Below are positions 43,704 to 56,043 of a stretch of 64,000 nt of DNA, piece by piece; positions within the stretch are counted from its first letter, which is position 1; every line of letters starts with the position of its first letter. The notes beneath the pieces are model-generated. The model was given only the letters and a program-made list of their open reading frames with translations, was not told the DNA's origin and did no database searches. The stretch is from contig JAJGBQ010000001.1 of assembly GCA_022457065.1 (NCBI GenBank), positions 5,766,001 to 5,830,000 of the forward strand. The letters run 5' to 3'. The DNA comes from Curvularia sp. ZM96. Lineage: Eukaryota > Ascomycota > Dothideomycetes > Pleosporales > Pleosporaceae. Made by a program: the position numbers and the translations under genes.

Positions 43704-44498
43704 CTACTCCTTCACAGCTTCGGCGTAGCTCTTATCCAGGTCCCCGTGCTTTTTGATCAACTCACCAACGACAAATGGAATGCAATCCTTAGGACCGTAG
43801 TATTGTAAGTCGAATTTGTCCCACTCGCCTGCATCCCTCAGGTATTCCAGTGTATGCCGCTGGAGTTCGCATCCGCCCATGAAGAAAGGCCAGCCTATGA
43901 TGGTGTACACAAACTGCATGAATCGCGCGGGGATGCTGCCCTCGGTTCTCCAGGGACTCGCTACATGCTCGCAGACGACCATTCGGCCACCAGGTTTCAA
44001 AAGGGTGTAGAGACTCTTGATGGTTTGCTCCGGATGCGGCACACCACAAAGCACACGAGTGCAGCAAATCTCATCAAAGATACCTTCGGAGGCCAAGCCG
44101 CCCTTTCCACTGACATCCAGAATCCCACTCTTGTGCAGCGCCGGAATCAAGCTATCAGGCTCTGCACCACAGACCATTGGATGGAATTTGCTCCCAAAGC
44201 CTCTCTTCTCTGCATTTTTCACCAACCCAGGGTGCAGGTCTTCAGCGGGCTCAGCAGCATAGAATGCGACAATAAGGTTTGGATCAAATCGAGACAGCAA
44301 TTCTCCCGACCCCGGGCCAACATCGAGGATCACGCCCTTACATTGAGCCAACATGTCAAAGGTAGGGCCCGGCATTTCGGTGGACATTGCCGCGCCATTG
44401 TGTTTCCAGAGACGAGCAAAGGCTTTGAATCGCAGCTTGGTGATGTTGAAAAGGGTAAAGGGGCTCCACTCGTAGAAGACAACCTCAAACATTGTCAT
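43704..44498 (-). CDS. S-adenosylmethionine-dependent methyltransferase (METTL7-like)
   Basis: Single exon, 264 aa. Motif I is VILDVGPGSGELL, followed by FYAAEPAEDLHPGL, then ICCTRVLCGVPHPEQTI and LLKPGGRMVVCEHV. This is a class I SAM fold closest to METTL7-type/UbiE-like methyltransferases. A hydrophobic N-terminal helix and a loop FMQFVYTIIGWPFFMGG could associate with membranes, as METTL7 proteins do. Substrate (thiol, lipid or small molecule) unknown. It stands alone, so no pathway can be inferred from context. Confidence 0.85.
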   Translation of the reverse strand: MTMFEVVFYEWSPFTLFNITKLRFKAFARLWKHNGAAMSTEMPGPTFDMLAQCKGVILDVGPGSGELLSRFDPNLIVAFYAAEPAEDLHPGLVKNAEKRGFGSKFHPMVCGAEPDSLIPALHKSGILDVSGKGGLASEGIFDEICCTRVLCGVPHPEQTIKSLYTLLKPGGRMVVCEHVASPWRTEGSIPARFMQFVYTIIGWPFFMGGCELQRHTLEYLRDAGEWDKFDLQYYGPKDCIPFVVGELIKKHGDLDKSYAEAVKE

Positions 44499-45097
44499 GA
44501 CAAAGTCTTTACTACTGTCAGCACAGGCCTTCTAAAGATAGGGTAAGCTAGTATGCCGTACGATATGCTGATATACCGAGAAGTATCGTGGGACGAAGCA
44601 AGGTAGGGACGACGCCTGCCAGCCAGTCCGCGGACGTCATGATGGCTTTTGATGGAACGACGAGCCAGAGTCAAACGTAGAATAAAGAGTAATACAGTAG
44701 ACTGAGAAGCACAGACAGTTTGGACTCCTCAGAGCCAATGACGAGTCTGGTTGTACTGTGGGCCAAGGACGTGACAAGTCAAGTAAGAAACTGGTACAGG
44801 GAGGAGAATATAAGCTTCCACGGATTTTGCGCGAAAATGGAAAGGTAGCGACGATTAGTCAGGCATTACTATCAGAAGACGCCATAGCAGCGCCCCGAGG
44901 AGACGTTTCAGTCGAGCCGTGCCGGGGAGAGACCGCGCGTGCGGATGTGCGGCGGTGACGTCGACGCGCTACCCATCTAGCGACCGAGAAGCGGGACCTA
45001 CTAGCCACGACCAAAGCTCTATGCTCCAGCACGTGTAAATCATAGTAAAGCTGCCACGGCCCCATCTATCTACCAAACCAATCAACCTACGCAAAAC
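44499..45097. other. intergenic, divergent promoters
   Basis: About 0.6 kb between the methyltransferase and the AYR1-like gene. Nothing else recognised. Confidence 0.45.
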
Positions 45098-46093
45098 ATG
45101 GCTCCACAAGCGAGGCCGCAGTACGCGCTCATCACGGGGTAAGTAATGCTGCCATGCTGTATTGCGGAAGCGGAGGAATCGAATATCGGACAGTAAAGCT
45201 AACGCCGACAGATGCACTCCCGGCGGCATTGGACACTTCCTCGCCCTGGAATTCGCAGAGAGGGGTAAGCTAGCCACGCTGAATATATCCATAGTCCAGA
45301 CTCACCAAGAAAAGGCTTTCAGGTTCTCGGAACCGTCCGTGATCCCACGAAGTACCCCTCACCTGACCCCAGAATCACCTATCTCCCCCTGGAGCTCACC
45401 AGCAACGAGTCCATCAAGGAACTGCACAAACGCGTGATTGAAATCACCGGAGGCAAGCTCGATATCCTGTACAACAATGCAGGACGCAACTATGTTGTCC
45501 CCGCGCTCGACTATGACGAGGAGGAGTTGCACGAGCTTTTCCAGGCAAACCTGTTCTCTGTGATGAAGATGTGCAGCACATTTACGCCACTCTTAATCGA
45601 AGCCAAGGGCACCATTGTGCAGACGGGTTCGCTGGCAGGTATCATGCCATATGTATGGGGCGCACCCTACAATGCCGTTAAAGCCGCTCTACACGCTTAC
45701 TCTGATACCCTTCGTGTTGAGCTCGCACCACTGGGCGTTCGCGTAATTACTGTTGTTACTGGCGGCGTCAAATCGAATATTGCGCGCCAAGAACGTCAGC
45801 TCCCGCCTGGCTCATACATGCAACCGCTTGCAGCCGAATACCAACGAAGGCTTCAACATAGCCAGGAGCTAGGAATGGACACCAAACAATATGCACGCAG
45901 TTGTGTGAACAAGGTGCTCGCTGGCGACGGCTTGATCCGCAAAACTAGATGGATTTGGGAAGGTAAGATGAGCTGGATTGTGTGGTTCGCGTGGACCTAT
46001 CTGCCGACTGCGGCTCTGGATTTCTATTTCACACATACGTTCAACTTGAACAAGCTCCGAGGGACTGCTGGGCCTGACAAGAAGTCAAACTGA
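45098..46093 (+). CDS. AYR1: AYR1-like NADPH-dependent 1-acyldihydroxyacetone phosphate reductase (SDR)
   Basis: Exons: 45098-45138, 45212-45264 and 45315-46093 (290 aa). Joins give the cofactor motif TGCTPGGIG, then NNAG, the catalytic Ser in VQTGSLAG and the catalytic YNAVK. C-terminal hydrophobic stretches (MSWIVWFAWTYLPTAALDFYF) fit an ER/lipid-droplet membrane protein as known for Ayr1. That enzyme reduces 1-acyl-DHAP in phosphatidic acid synthesis. The second intron (45265-45314, 50 nt) has to end in AAG to recover the conserved GFQVLGTVRDP. The nearby CAG acceptor would put a stop codon in frame. Confidence 0.88.
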
Positions 46094-47271
46094 ACGATTG
46101 AAGTTCACAATTCCTGATTCGAGAAAAGGAGAAAACCAAGTATCTTACAATCAGAACTGTAAATTTCGAGGTCATATTCGTTCCAATGAAAGTATTTGAT
46201 GGACAGGTATTTTATAGTATTACTTCGGATGACTAAAACAGCTACATTCTAGTCAGCGGCCAAGTTATCATCAACACCCATAGCAGCTACATAGCATCAA
46301 GATACTCCTAGTCGTCAAGTCACCCTGAGTGGTATTTGCCGCCGCCCCGTACTACTACGACACCATTTCTGTACTCCATACTGCTCGTCATTTTTTGCGC
46401 TGCCAGTAAGCTGTAGGCGGTAAATCAATTCGAGAAGCGGCAATTTACACGGAGTTCTAGTGCGGCTACTCTCTAAATCTATAATATAGGTGGAAAATCT
46501 AAGAACTCTTACATACAGGTAATAGTTGGTCTAGAACTAGAGGCTCCAGGGATTATGAGCCCATCTTAGCTTTGTTCGTCACGCAAGATATAATAGGTGA
46601 TTTGGAGTAGTGCTACCATGCGGTTACAATAATCACTCTCCCGACTGATTCTGGCTGAACGGGAAACAACAAAACTATGTTTGGGTTCGATAATATGTGT
46701 CAACGAAACCCAACAATCGGGAGATGAGGTGGGACAAAGGAAGAACATCCATGATGTAGATCGCATCCAATTACCTAATTGGACACTGGCCTGTCAGGCC
46801 CTCCGTTAACCAAGCCATCACTCGCAGTTAGCCGCAAAGTATGAGGATACAAAAGCAGAAGATCTGCAGTCTTGGCGAGGCTCCAAAATCGTCATCCCTT
46901 TTGCTGCATACGACGAGTAGAAGTAGCATGTCTCAAACAAACACATGCCACTGTTGCCCTGTCGCCCTCTAGTCTGAACAGGAGATCAACTCATCCTAGG
47001 AATAGAGGAACGTTCAAAACAGGATCTCCAAATCAGGTACGCTGTGACCCGTATGCCTTGACCGAAGTAGGCTGTGCCGTAATGGTGCATACCCAACAGG
47101 CCTCATGAGCAGGTCGGCTGTGGACATCCCCAAGGCAGACAATCACATCGCTACCAAAGGCTCTGAGGGCCTCGTCTAAATCCGTTTCATTGGATTCCTC
47201 TCTGTCTCATCGCTTTCTCTCCATCAGTCTCTGTCAAAGGACACGATGTATAACTTTGCCTCATCGCTGCA
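46094..47271. other. intergenic, 1.2 kb
   Basis: AT-richer spacer. No supported gene, tRNA or repeat; a GGGTTCGATA near 46.68 kb has no tRNA context. Confidence 0.45.
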
Positions 47272-48552
47272 ATGTCTAAACTCATTCTTTTACGGCCGGC
47301 AAGGCACCCGCTCCGACCACTGTTACGTACATTATGTTTACACTGGAAATTGATCCTCGTGATCGCCATCTTGATGATCATTGAAGTTATTATCCACGTC
47401 CGCAGCTATACCATCACGCCTCCTTTGACTCCCCTCGACACACCCTTCTACGCTGGCTGTCAGAACCCCACGCGCAACACCACCGCACGCGAAAATGCCG
47501 TCATCCTCATGCTCGCCCGCAACTCAGAGGTCAAGGGCGCAGCAGCCAGCGTGCGCAGCGTCCAGGAGCAGTTCAACGACAACTTCGGATACCCATGGGT
47601 TTTTCTAAACGATGAGGCATGGAGTGGAGAGTTCATGGAAAAAGTGACTGCAGCCGTCCAGCGGACATCCGCCACTGGCAACGTCAGTGTCAGATTCGAC
47701 ATGATACCCAAGACAATGTGGGGCTTCCCATCCTGGATCGATCGAGGCCGAGCAAGACATAGTATGCAAGCCATGGAGGAAAACAAGATCCAATATGCCG
47801 GACAAGAAAGCTATCACCACATGTGCCGGTTTCAGTCTGGGTACGTCCTTCTTCCGCTCCTCCTCCACTTTCTCAAACCCCTCTCCTAATACTTTACAGC
47901 TTCTTCTACGACCACCCCTCTCTCCTCCCCTACAAATACTACTGGCGCGTCGAACCCAGCATCTCCTTCACGTGCGCCATAACCTACGATCCCTTCGCCG
48001 CCATGGCCGCCACCTCAAAACGCTACGCCTACACCATCGCCCTCTGGGAACGCGGTCAAACCGTCCCTTCACTCTTCCGCAAACTCTCCGACTACAAGGC
48101 CTCCCGTAACATCCCCACGTCTCCCCTGTGGACCGCAATGCTGGACCCTAGCTACGTGCCCTGGCCGCTGCGCCGCGGTATGGCGTGGCTGAGGAATCGG
48201 GATGGGAACGGCGATTTGTGGAATGTGTCATTTTTGGTCGAATTTTGAGATTGGGGATTTGGATTTCTTTAGGGGTGAGGATTATCGTGCATTATTTGAG
48301 TATCTAGATAAAGACGGGGGGTTTTATTATGAGCGGTGGGGGGATGCGGCGGTGCATTCGTTGGCGGTGGCGATGTTGCTCCAGCCGGGGGAGATACACC
48401 GGTTTAGTGACTGGGGTTATGTGCATGATGGGCTGCAGGTTTGCCCGGAGAATAGGGGCGGAGAGGAGCTGGGGTGTAGGTGTAAGTGTGATGGGCAGAG
48501 TAAGATTGTGGAGCCGGTGTGTATGGATAGGATAAAATTGACGATGCAGTGA
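47272..48552 (+). CDS. GT15 alpha-1,2-mannosyltransferase (KRE2/MNT1 family), broken by a frameshift near 48222
   Basis: Exons: 47272-47840 and 47900-48552, intron 47841-47899 (59 nt). A cytosolic basic head and a signal anchor (LILVIAILMIIEVIIHV) make a type II Golgi protein. The catalytic region includes NAVILMLARN, SYHHMCRFQSGFFYDHP and YYWRVEPS. The frame then shifts by +1: up to GDLWN (about 48224) frame 1 is used, whereas the conserved CHFWSNFEIGDLDFFR...GGFYYERWGDAAVHS is in the next frame from about 48223. Read straight on, translation stops at 48246-48248. No splice pair rescues the join. It is either a recent pseudogene or a base-call error; sequence on both sides looks intact. Confidence 0.85.
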
Positions 48553-48623
48553 GGAAGCTTTGTAGGATTATCTTCTAGAGAACGGAGTTACGAGTAACGT
48601 CTACAGTACAGGTCTGTCGCAAC

Positions 48624-50283
48624 TTAGAATCTTGGTGCTCGTCCTTCTCTGAATGCGCCTGGGTCTCGCATGAACAAGTCTCGCACGTCGCCAGTAGTAA
48701 AACCCCGGTTTCTCTCTATACAGACTTCCATACACCTCGCTATTTTCCTTGGCCATTCAATGTATTGTGACCATTTCCCGCTCTCGTCGTTGTCATCAAT
48801 GGTGGCAATGACGTTAGCCAGCCATTGTACAACCGCCTTTGTCGGAGTCTGTAGCGATTTCCTCGGTGCTGCTAGCGGCGAGAGTATGAAACGGATTGCG
48901 CTAAAGTGTGCCATGATGATGTTGCCGACATGATTCTTGGGATCGAAGATGTAGAGAATCTCCTGGTGAGGCCAAGTTGAGAATATACTGAGAATTGCCA
49001 TCATGGCTTGGAATGATGTGAAGGGCAAGGGGGAGCCGGCAGGCGGCGTAGTTATGTTCTCCCAATCAATGTTCTGGAGGTTGTCTTCCAATCGTGCTGG
49101 GAGCAACGGGTTCGTGGGAGGAATACAATCGGGGAATTCCGTCGATATTGAAGTTGTGTCTGTGAGATCCGGAACTGCTAATTCTCCGCTTTCCGACTGG
49201 GTATCGGAGTTTAGTAGGCATCGAAGTGTTACTACAAGTTGCCCGACAACGGCTCTTTCGATAGGATGCGCGTCCCGACGAGACACCAAATGTGAAAACC
49301 CTTTGAGGGCTAGCAAAGCCTCGCGAATGAGAGCTTGATCCACTTTGAGAAAGCTGTCAAATGTCATGTTTACAGGTATCAGGTTTAGACCTCTCTGCTC
49401 CACAAAGGGGCCTTTGAAGCCCTCTGTAAGAATGAACTGAGACAATAAGGAGCATCCCCTTAAAGAAAGAAAGTGCTCCAGAAAGCCGTCGCCCATGAAA
49501 CTACACTGGATGGATAACAAAAAGGAGGTTGCGAACATGACATGGGACTCGTCAGCAGTCGGAGGCCATCGAGCGAAGGCATCCTCTAGTCCTATGATAG
49601 CTTTCTGTCGGTGGCGAAGGGCTAGGCTGTTGTTGGGCCTTTCAACCTGAATGGAAAGATGGGAGCCTGCCAAAGCGAGCATAGCGTCCATCAGATATGG
49701 GTACTAGGTCAGTCAGTTATGGCCTTTGGGAAGCTATCACGTATGCGGGTATACTTGCTTGATGACTTTTGAGAGGAACGTCACGAACCCAAATTTCATC
49801 ACGATCGTGAGGGACGGAGGGATATGCTGCTATGAGATAGTGATGGAACAGTTGCATATCGTCTGGAGTGTACGCAATTGGTGTATCGGATAGCCGGACG
49901 ACCTGGCTAGGGCTTGGGATCTTGGGCTCAGCAAGCTCAGCAAGCTCATGCTTGAATACATCTGGGTATCTACAAAGTACTTTCGAATCTTTAGCGACGG
50001 CATCCTAGCATTGGACAGCTTACCTACACCCACGTCTGTCGCAATTTGCACATGACGGCCACGTCTCTTGACACTAAGAGGCTTTAGCATAGACAGGCAT
50101 TCGGGCAGAGAAAGATACCTTGATCTTTCTTTTCTTACAACTAAGACAACCTAGACGACTCTTGGTATGCACTCGTCGTCGTCGTGAGCCTGTCGAGGTC
50201 TCAACATGGTTGTAGGGTAGAAGAAAACTATATGTATAAGTACCCAGCCACCAAGATCTAGGGAGAGGCATACTCTTGTCCAT
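48624..50283 (-). CDS. Zn(II)2Cys6 fungal transcription factor
   Basis: Exons: 50283-50274, 50189-50119, 50073-50024, 49969-49759 and 49703-48624 (473 aa). The joins give MDKSSRRRRVHTKSRLGC and a binuclear zinc cluster C-x2-C-x6-C-x6-C-x2-C-x4-C (GCLSCKKRKIKC, PSCANCDRRGC), followed by RYPD. The last spacing is shorter than the common six. The C-terminal part (YLMDAMLALAGSHLS) is the effector region seen in Upc2-like and related regulators. The fourth intron (49758-49704) starts with GCAAGT, a GC-AG intron, required for SHQ|YPYLMDA. An alternative start at 50452 gives a different N-terminus that does not join the zinc cluster cleanly. Target genes unknown. Confidence 0.82.
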
Positions 50284-51472
50284 GTTGGTTTAGTTCCGAC
50301 TGTGGAGTGGGCGATACATGATTAAAGTGTTGGGCATGCTGCTCAGGCTGTGGCGCCATTGCAGGTTGCTTGTTGTGGTTTATCAGAGCATCGTCCTCAA
50401 GAAAGTCACCCAACACATCTAGCACCATGTAGCCCTGGAATAAGTCGTGCATGGTAGTTCATTCGTCGAGTGCCGGAAAATGGAAATGTGGCTTTCCTGA
50501 TCTGTGACTGCTACCTCAACACTGGGGATTTGAGTTATGCTCACACCACTTCCATGGACCCACATTCAATCAAGCTGTCCTGATGGGAGGCCTTGTCAGC
50601 ACTCCCAAGTCGGAAAGTCGGCGTCGGTAGCAGCCAGGTCAGAGGCGCAGCACCAGCCAAGCAGAGCGATCCGTGTGCTTTGGATGTTGGCTTTTCTTCC
50701 ACGAGTTTGTCTGATTCGGTGCTATAGAGCGAGCAACATGTGTATACCCAATGGCAAAGAGAGAAGACTGGGCCCGCTGGTTTGTTGAAAAGTTCCCCGG
50801 CATCACAGGGGGCTACGTCACTGGCTCGGAAGCGTGGATACCTCAACACTGCAACATGAGTTTGACTGCAGCGAGCTTTGTTTCAAAATACTGGGCCACA
50901 CTGCGTGTGGTAAGGAGGCCGAGCAAAGTCTTGGACTCGGTCTTGGTGGCTGTGTATACTGTCTGGTGATGTCGCGTGCGCAGAGTAGACGGATGGCAGA
51001 GTGAGTTGCAATGGTGATCGTTAGACTGTATCTTGCCGACCCGTCTATGGGCGCGTCTGTCGTCGCCTTGAGCCGCATGCAGATGCAATGGGTCCATGTG
51101 GTGGAACGCTTGACGGATAAGGCCATTCGATAAGTTTCCTGGTGGTTCGTCAGGCTCCCACGCGTTCGGGAGACTAGCTAGCCGCAGCAGCGCCCTCAGG
51201 TCTGACGTCTCCTCTGAACAGGCTCCACCGGTATTCCTTCCAACACCGTGGCAATCCTCACGTCGCCAAAAAGCTCTTCACCCGACGCCGTGCTGCAGCT
51301 GCTGGGCATACACTCACCGACACGGCGACTGCTTGCTGCTCATGTGCTGCCTAATCATTGCGCGAGGACCACGCCCCCACTGAAAGTGACCACGCCAGCG
51401 CCCGACGGCTGCATTCGACCCTCGCCCGATTCACCACCACCTACCTAGGTCGAGTCCGCACCGCCCGCCACA
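50284..51472. other. intergenic, divergent promoters
   Basis: About 1.2 kb between the regulator and LAS17. Short open frames (including 50258-50452 minus) are not supported as genes. Confidence 0.45.
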
Positions 51473-53459
51473 ATGCCGTCCATTCTGTCCGACGAGGACA
51501 AGCAGATGGTCAAGCGCACCGTCCCCAAGTCTGGCAACAAGATCCACGCCGTCGCCGTCGCCAAGTTGTACATTGCCTACCCCGACAGGCACCGATGGAC
51601 CTACACCGGACTGCAGGGCGCCGTGGTGCTGGCCAACGACTTGGTGGGAAACACCTTCTGGCTCAAGATGGTCGACATATCGGTACGCTCCAGCAAACCT
51701 CTCCACAAGAAGCCGCACACTGACACAGGCAGCCGCAAACCCGAGGCGTCATTTGGGACCAGGAGATCTACGACCCCTTCTCTTACAACCAGGACCGCGT
51801 ATTCTTCCATACCTTTGAACTCGAGGATTGTCTGGCTGGTTTGTCGTTTGCCGACGAGAAGGAAGCCAGAACATTCAAGAAGAAGCTCGATGACCGCGAA
51901 AAGAACGCCCACAAGAACACCAAGAGCAAGCCCTTTAGCGTAACCATTGGCAGCAGTGTAGCCGCAACCAACGAAAAGAGCAGCGGTCATGGCCACGGCC
52001 TCTTGGGCGGCATATTCGGACACCGTCATTCTTCACACCAGGCTCCCCCAGCGCAATCTATTATTCCACCTGCCAGCGTTACGTCACCCGTACAAAGCAG
52101 CCATTCCAACGCAACGAGCGCAAGAAGTTCCGCAATTGACACGACCGACCCCTCATGGCAACCGCTGCTCAAGGAACTGCTGGCTATGGGCATCACAGAA
52201 GACCAGATTGAAGAGAACGCCGACTTCATCAAGCTCTACATTGAGCAGAGGAAATCAGAGGAAAAGCTCAAAGACGACCACCGCCGATCACGAGCACCCC
52301 CGCCGCCTCCGCCCGGTGCGCCTCTCAGCCCCCAAAACACGGGTAGTACAAGCACGTCGAAACGAGGTCCTCCACCAGCACCACCGCCAGCGCGGCGCAC
52401 GCGACACGATGCATCTGTCAACCGAAACTCGTCGCAAAGCCCAGCACCGCATTCGCCGACTCGAGAAGCCACGCCTCCTCCAGGACCGCCCAAGCCCGTA
52501 TTCCGAGCGCCTCCGCCCATTGCAGATGCAGGCAAGTTTGCGAACCAGCCTCCTGCACCACCAAACAGAGCGCGAGCCTCCTCGAACGCAGCGAATCCAG
52601 GCCCCCCTCCACCACCCCGGCCACCAAAGACACCCGTGCCCGATGAGGAGAAGCCAGTGGGAGCCAAGTTTGGTGTCCCTCCACCTTTTGCGGGAAATCG
52701 TGTACCTTCGGGGCCACCACCACCTCCTCCCAGCCGGGGACCAGTACCACCGCCGCCCCCAGCGAGAGACACACCGTCAGCACCTCCTCCACCGCTTCCT
52801 CCAAAGACCTCAGCAGCGCCGACTCCGCCCCCAATTCACAACATACCCCCTCCGCCGCCGCTACCGCCATCTGCATCCCGACCTGCACCCCCTCCACCGT
52901 CAGGAGCAGCTCCAATTCCACCTCCTCTACCTCCCACATCGAGCACAGCGCCGCCAGCGCCGCCGCCACCTCCACCGCCGATGCCAGGACGGGCAATTCC
53001 ACCTCCTCCACTAATGCCCAACAGTGGTGCGCCGCCACCGCCTCCTATGCCCAACAGCGGCGCACCTCCCCCACCACCGCCAATGCCCCCAAGTGGCGGA
53101 CCACCGGCACCGCCGCCTCCACCACCACCGGGCGGTGCCTCTCTACCCAAAGCTCCGGCTGGGCGGGATGGTTTGTTGGCAGATATTCGTGGAGGAGCAA
53201 GATTGAAGAAGGTTTCCGACTCGGAGAAGAGGGATCGCAGTGGGGCAGCAGTGCCTGGAAAAGAACCAGCGGAAGGTGCATCAGGCGGCCGCTCGACTCC
53301 TGGTGGTGGAGAAGCTGGGCTGGCTGGCGCATTGGCTAGCGCTCTTGCAGCGCGGAAGTCCAAAGTTAGTCACAGTGGTAAGTGGACATTATCCGTGCGT
53401 ACGGTGATGGTATGCTAATGGCTTATACAGACGACGAGTCAGACAAGGATGATTGGTAA
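51473..53459 (+). CDS. LAS17: WASP/LAS17 actin nucleation-promoting factor
   Basis: Exons: 51473-51682, 51733-53377 and 53431-53459 (627 aa). The N-terminal WH1 domain (residues ~1-130) includes KIHAVAVAKLYIAY, WTYTGLQGAVVL, the RGVIWDQEIYD join and FFHTFELEDC. No CRIB domain is seen, as usual for fungal Las17. Residues ~270-540 are poly-proline (profilin and SH3 ligands). A WH2-type motif (LLADIRGGARLKKV) near residue 560 binds actin. The last exon codes the acidic Arp2/3-binding tail DDESDKDDW ending in the invariant Trp. Acts at cortical actin patches in endocytosis. Confidence 0.95.
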
Positions 53460-54224
53460 ATGAAGAGAGTCAGCAGCTCAAAGCCTGTTTCAAAACAACT
53501 CCAAACAAAAGCGCCGAGTCGACAGTGTGCTGTTGCGTGGCTGGCCTACTGGCTATGTAGCGTTATTTGGCGAGTAGAAGAGTAGAAGATGGAAGTAGAG
53601 GGCGGAACAGAGCCGTGTTTGGTCGGCGAGCATGATGGTGATGGTGACACAGGCAGTGATGGTGGCAGAGATATTAGTAGTTACAGTTGATAGCAAGAAT
53701 GTTCAATGTATATTCTTCAATGCTGGGCCGTGTAACTTTTGTGCGATGTCCAGTCACGTGCGTGGGGGCGGGATAGCGTTTCCGGCACTAGTCCACATGG
53801 GGTTTGCGGGTTGAAGCAGCGGAGCGCAGCCGAGAGCAAGTTGCGGCGGGATGATGATGCGGGGTAACGGCTTTGTGTGCGCCGCGGTCAATTGCCTGTG
53901 ACTACAGGCGACTTGTAAATGAGGTCTTGTGTCGGCGTGTTGTGATGACAACAAGGAGAAGACGCCAATTGCAGCTTGCCTGTGAAGTTCATGGCCATGT
54001 CGACGTCGCGAAGCATGACACGCGCGCGGCACATGGGTGTGTCCAGCCTCGGTTGACGACGGCGTATCCATCCTCCCGAATTCTGCAAGCCGAGCGATTG
54101 CCCTAAGGTTGTGCACTGAACCCGTTCAAAAGCCAGCCAGTTCCCTCACAAGAGCCTAGTACGACTGTCCCTCCTCTCCACAGCTCGCATTGACGTCGTC
54201 CGGCACGACAGAAGCTAATCAGTC
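53460..54224. other. intergenic
   Basis: 0.76 kb with the LAS17 3' UTR and the PrpD promoter. Nothing else is seen. Confidence 0.45.
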
Positions 54225-56043
54225 ATGTCGGCCTTCAGCCGCAACCTGTGCAGTACCGCTTCACGAACCATCCGATCGCGGGCCAGCGTCGTAACCAGAG
54301 CCACCAGGCCAATTGCTCTCCGTGCATTTCCTACTATCTCAGCCACCCCTCGAGCACCATCTGCATCGCCCTTCTCCACCATGACGCCTCTCAAGAGCGC
54401 GGTGACGCAGACGCTCGCCAAGCGCGAGTATGATCCCGAGATCAAGGACATGGCCAGCTACATCCACAACACCCCGATCGACTCGGAGCTTGCGGTAAGA
54501 TAAATATAGATTCCACACCGTCATGAGAACCGAAAAGCTGACGTGTGTCGGACAATAGTACGACACGGCCCGCTGGGTGTTTGTCGATACGCTAGGATGC
54601 GGCCTCGAGGGTCTGCGTTTCGAGCAATGCAGGAAGATCCTGGGCCCTGTTGTTGAGGGAACAATCGTTCCCAATGGCACAAAGGTACCCGGCACAAACT
54701 ACCAGCTTGATCCCGTCAACGGCGCCTTCAACATCGGCGCCATGATCCGATGGCTCGACTTCAACGACTGCTGGCTGGCTGCTGAGTGGGGCCACCCTTC
54801 AGACAACTTGGGCGCCATTCTCGCAACTGCCGACTGGATTACTCGCACAAACAAAGCTGGAAGCAACCTCGGCAATGGCAAGATCTTCAAGGTCAGAGAT
54901 GTCCTCGAGGCCATGATCAGGGCCCACGAGATCCAGGGCTGTATGGCTCTCGAGAACTCGTTCAACAAGGTCGGCCTGGACCACGTTATTCTCGTCAAGC
55001 TGGCCTCGACTGCTGTCGTGTCTAAGATGATGGGCCTCAGCGAGGCTCAGACACGCGATGCCATCTCCCAGGCCTTTGTCGATGGCCAGTCGATGCGTAC
55101 CTACAGGCATTCGCCCAACACCATGTCGCGCAAGTCGTGGGCTGCTGGTGACGCCTGTCAGACAGCCGTCAACCTTGTACTCAAGGTCATGAAGGGTGAG
55201 CCGGGTCTTCCCACTGTTCTGTCAGCACCAACGTGGGGCTTCTACGACGTAAACTTTGGCGGAAAACCATTTACCTTCCAGCGAGGATACGGAAGCTACG
55301 TCATGGAGAATGTCCTGTTCAAGGTTTCGTATCCTGGTAAGCGCCTCCTTGGACCTCTTTCCTTTTTCGTGCTCCAAAACTAATATTGGCGGCAGCTGAG
55401 TTCCACTCCCAAACGGCTGTCGAGGCCGCCCAACGCCTCAACAAGAAATTGAGGGCAATGGGCAAGACTGCAGAGGACATTGAGGGTGTGGTGAACCGAA
55501 CACACGAAGCCTGCATTCGTATCATCGACAAGCAGTTTAAGCCAATGGAGAACTTCGCCGACCGTGATCACTGCGTCCAAGTAAGTCGTATATGCCGCTG
55601 ACTCACAGCTGACGCTGACATTGGGGTAGTACATGGTCGCCACCATGTTTGTCTTTGATCGTCTCGAGGCCACCGACTATCCAGATGACAGTGAAGCTGC
55701 TACTTCGGCGTTGGTAGAGTCGCTGCGCCAGCGTATCAGCTGCGTCGAGGACCCTCAGTTCACCAAGGACTACCACGACCCGGAGAAGCGAACCATTTCT
55801 AACGCGCTCACCGTCACGCTCAAGGACGGTACCGTGCTCGAGGAGGAAGTTGTCGAGGCTCCTCTTGGTCACCGACTGCGACGTGAGGAGGCCAAGCCTG
55901 AGATTCTTGCCAAATACAAGAGGCACCTCGGCCCGCACTATCCGGCGGAACACGTCGATAAGCTCGTCGCCTTGGCCCAGGACAGCAAGACGCTCGACAA
56001 CATGGACATCGACGAGTACGTCGACCTGTATGTGAAAAACTAG
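54225..56043 (+). CDS. prpD: mitochondrial 2-methylcitrate dehydratase (PrpD family)
   Basis: Exons: 54225-54494, 54559-55336, 55396-55580 and 55630-56043 (548 aa). The Arg/Ser/Ala-rich N-terminus (about 50 residues, RNLCSTASRTIRSRAS) is a mitochondrial presequence. MmgE/PrpD signatures follow: WVFVDTLGCGLEGLR, FNIGAMIRWLDFNDCWLAAEWGHPSDNLG and QAFVDGQSMRTYRHSPNTMSRKSWAAGDA. The enzyme dehydrates 2-methylcitrate in the methylcitrate cycle, which clears propionyl-CoA from odd-chain fatty acids and some amino acids. Introns are 64, 59 and 49 nt. The partner genes (methylcitrate synthase, methylisocitrate lyase) are not in this window. Confidence 0.95.

Noticed and set aside
48178..48250. An intron to explain the GT15 frameshift
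   Set aside because: The only GT...AG pair would delete the conserved CHFWSNFE block, so a real frameshift is more likely.
50258..50452. Upstream start for the Zn2Cys6 regulator
   Set aside because: Its frame cannot be joined to the zinc cluster with good splice sites, whereas ATG 50283 joins cleanly to the S-RRRR sequence.
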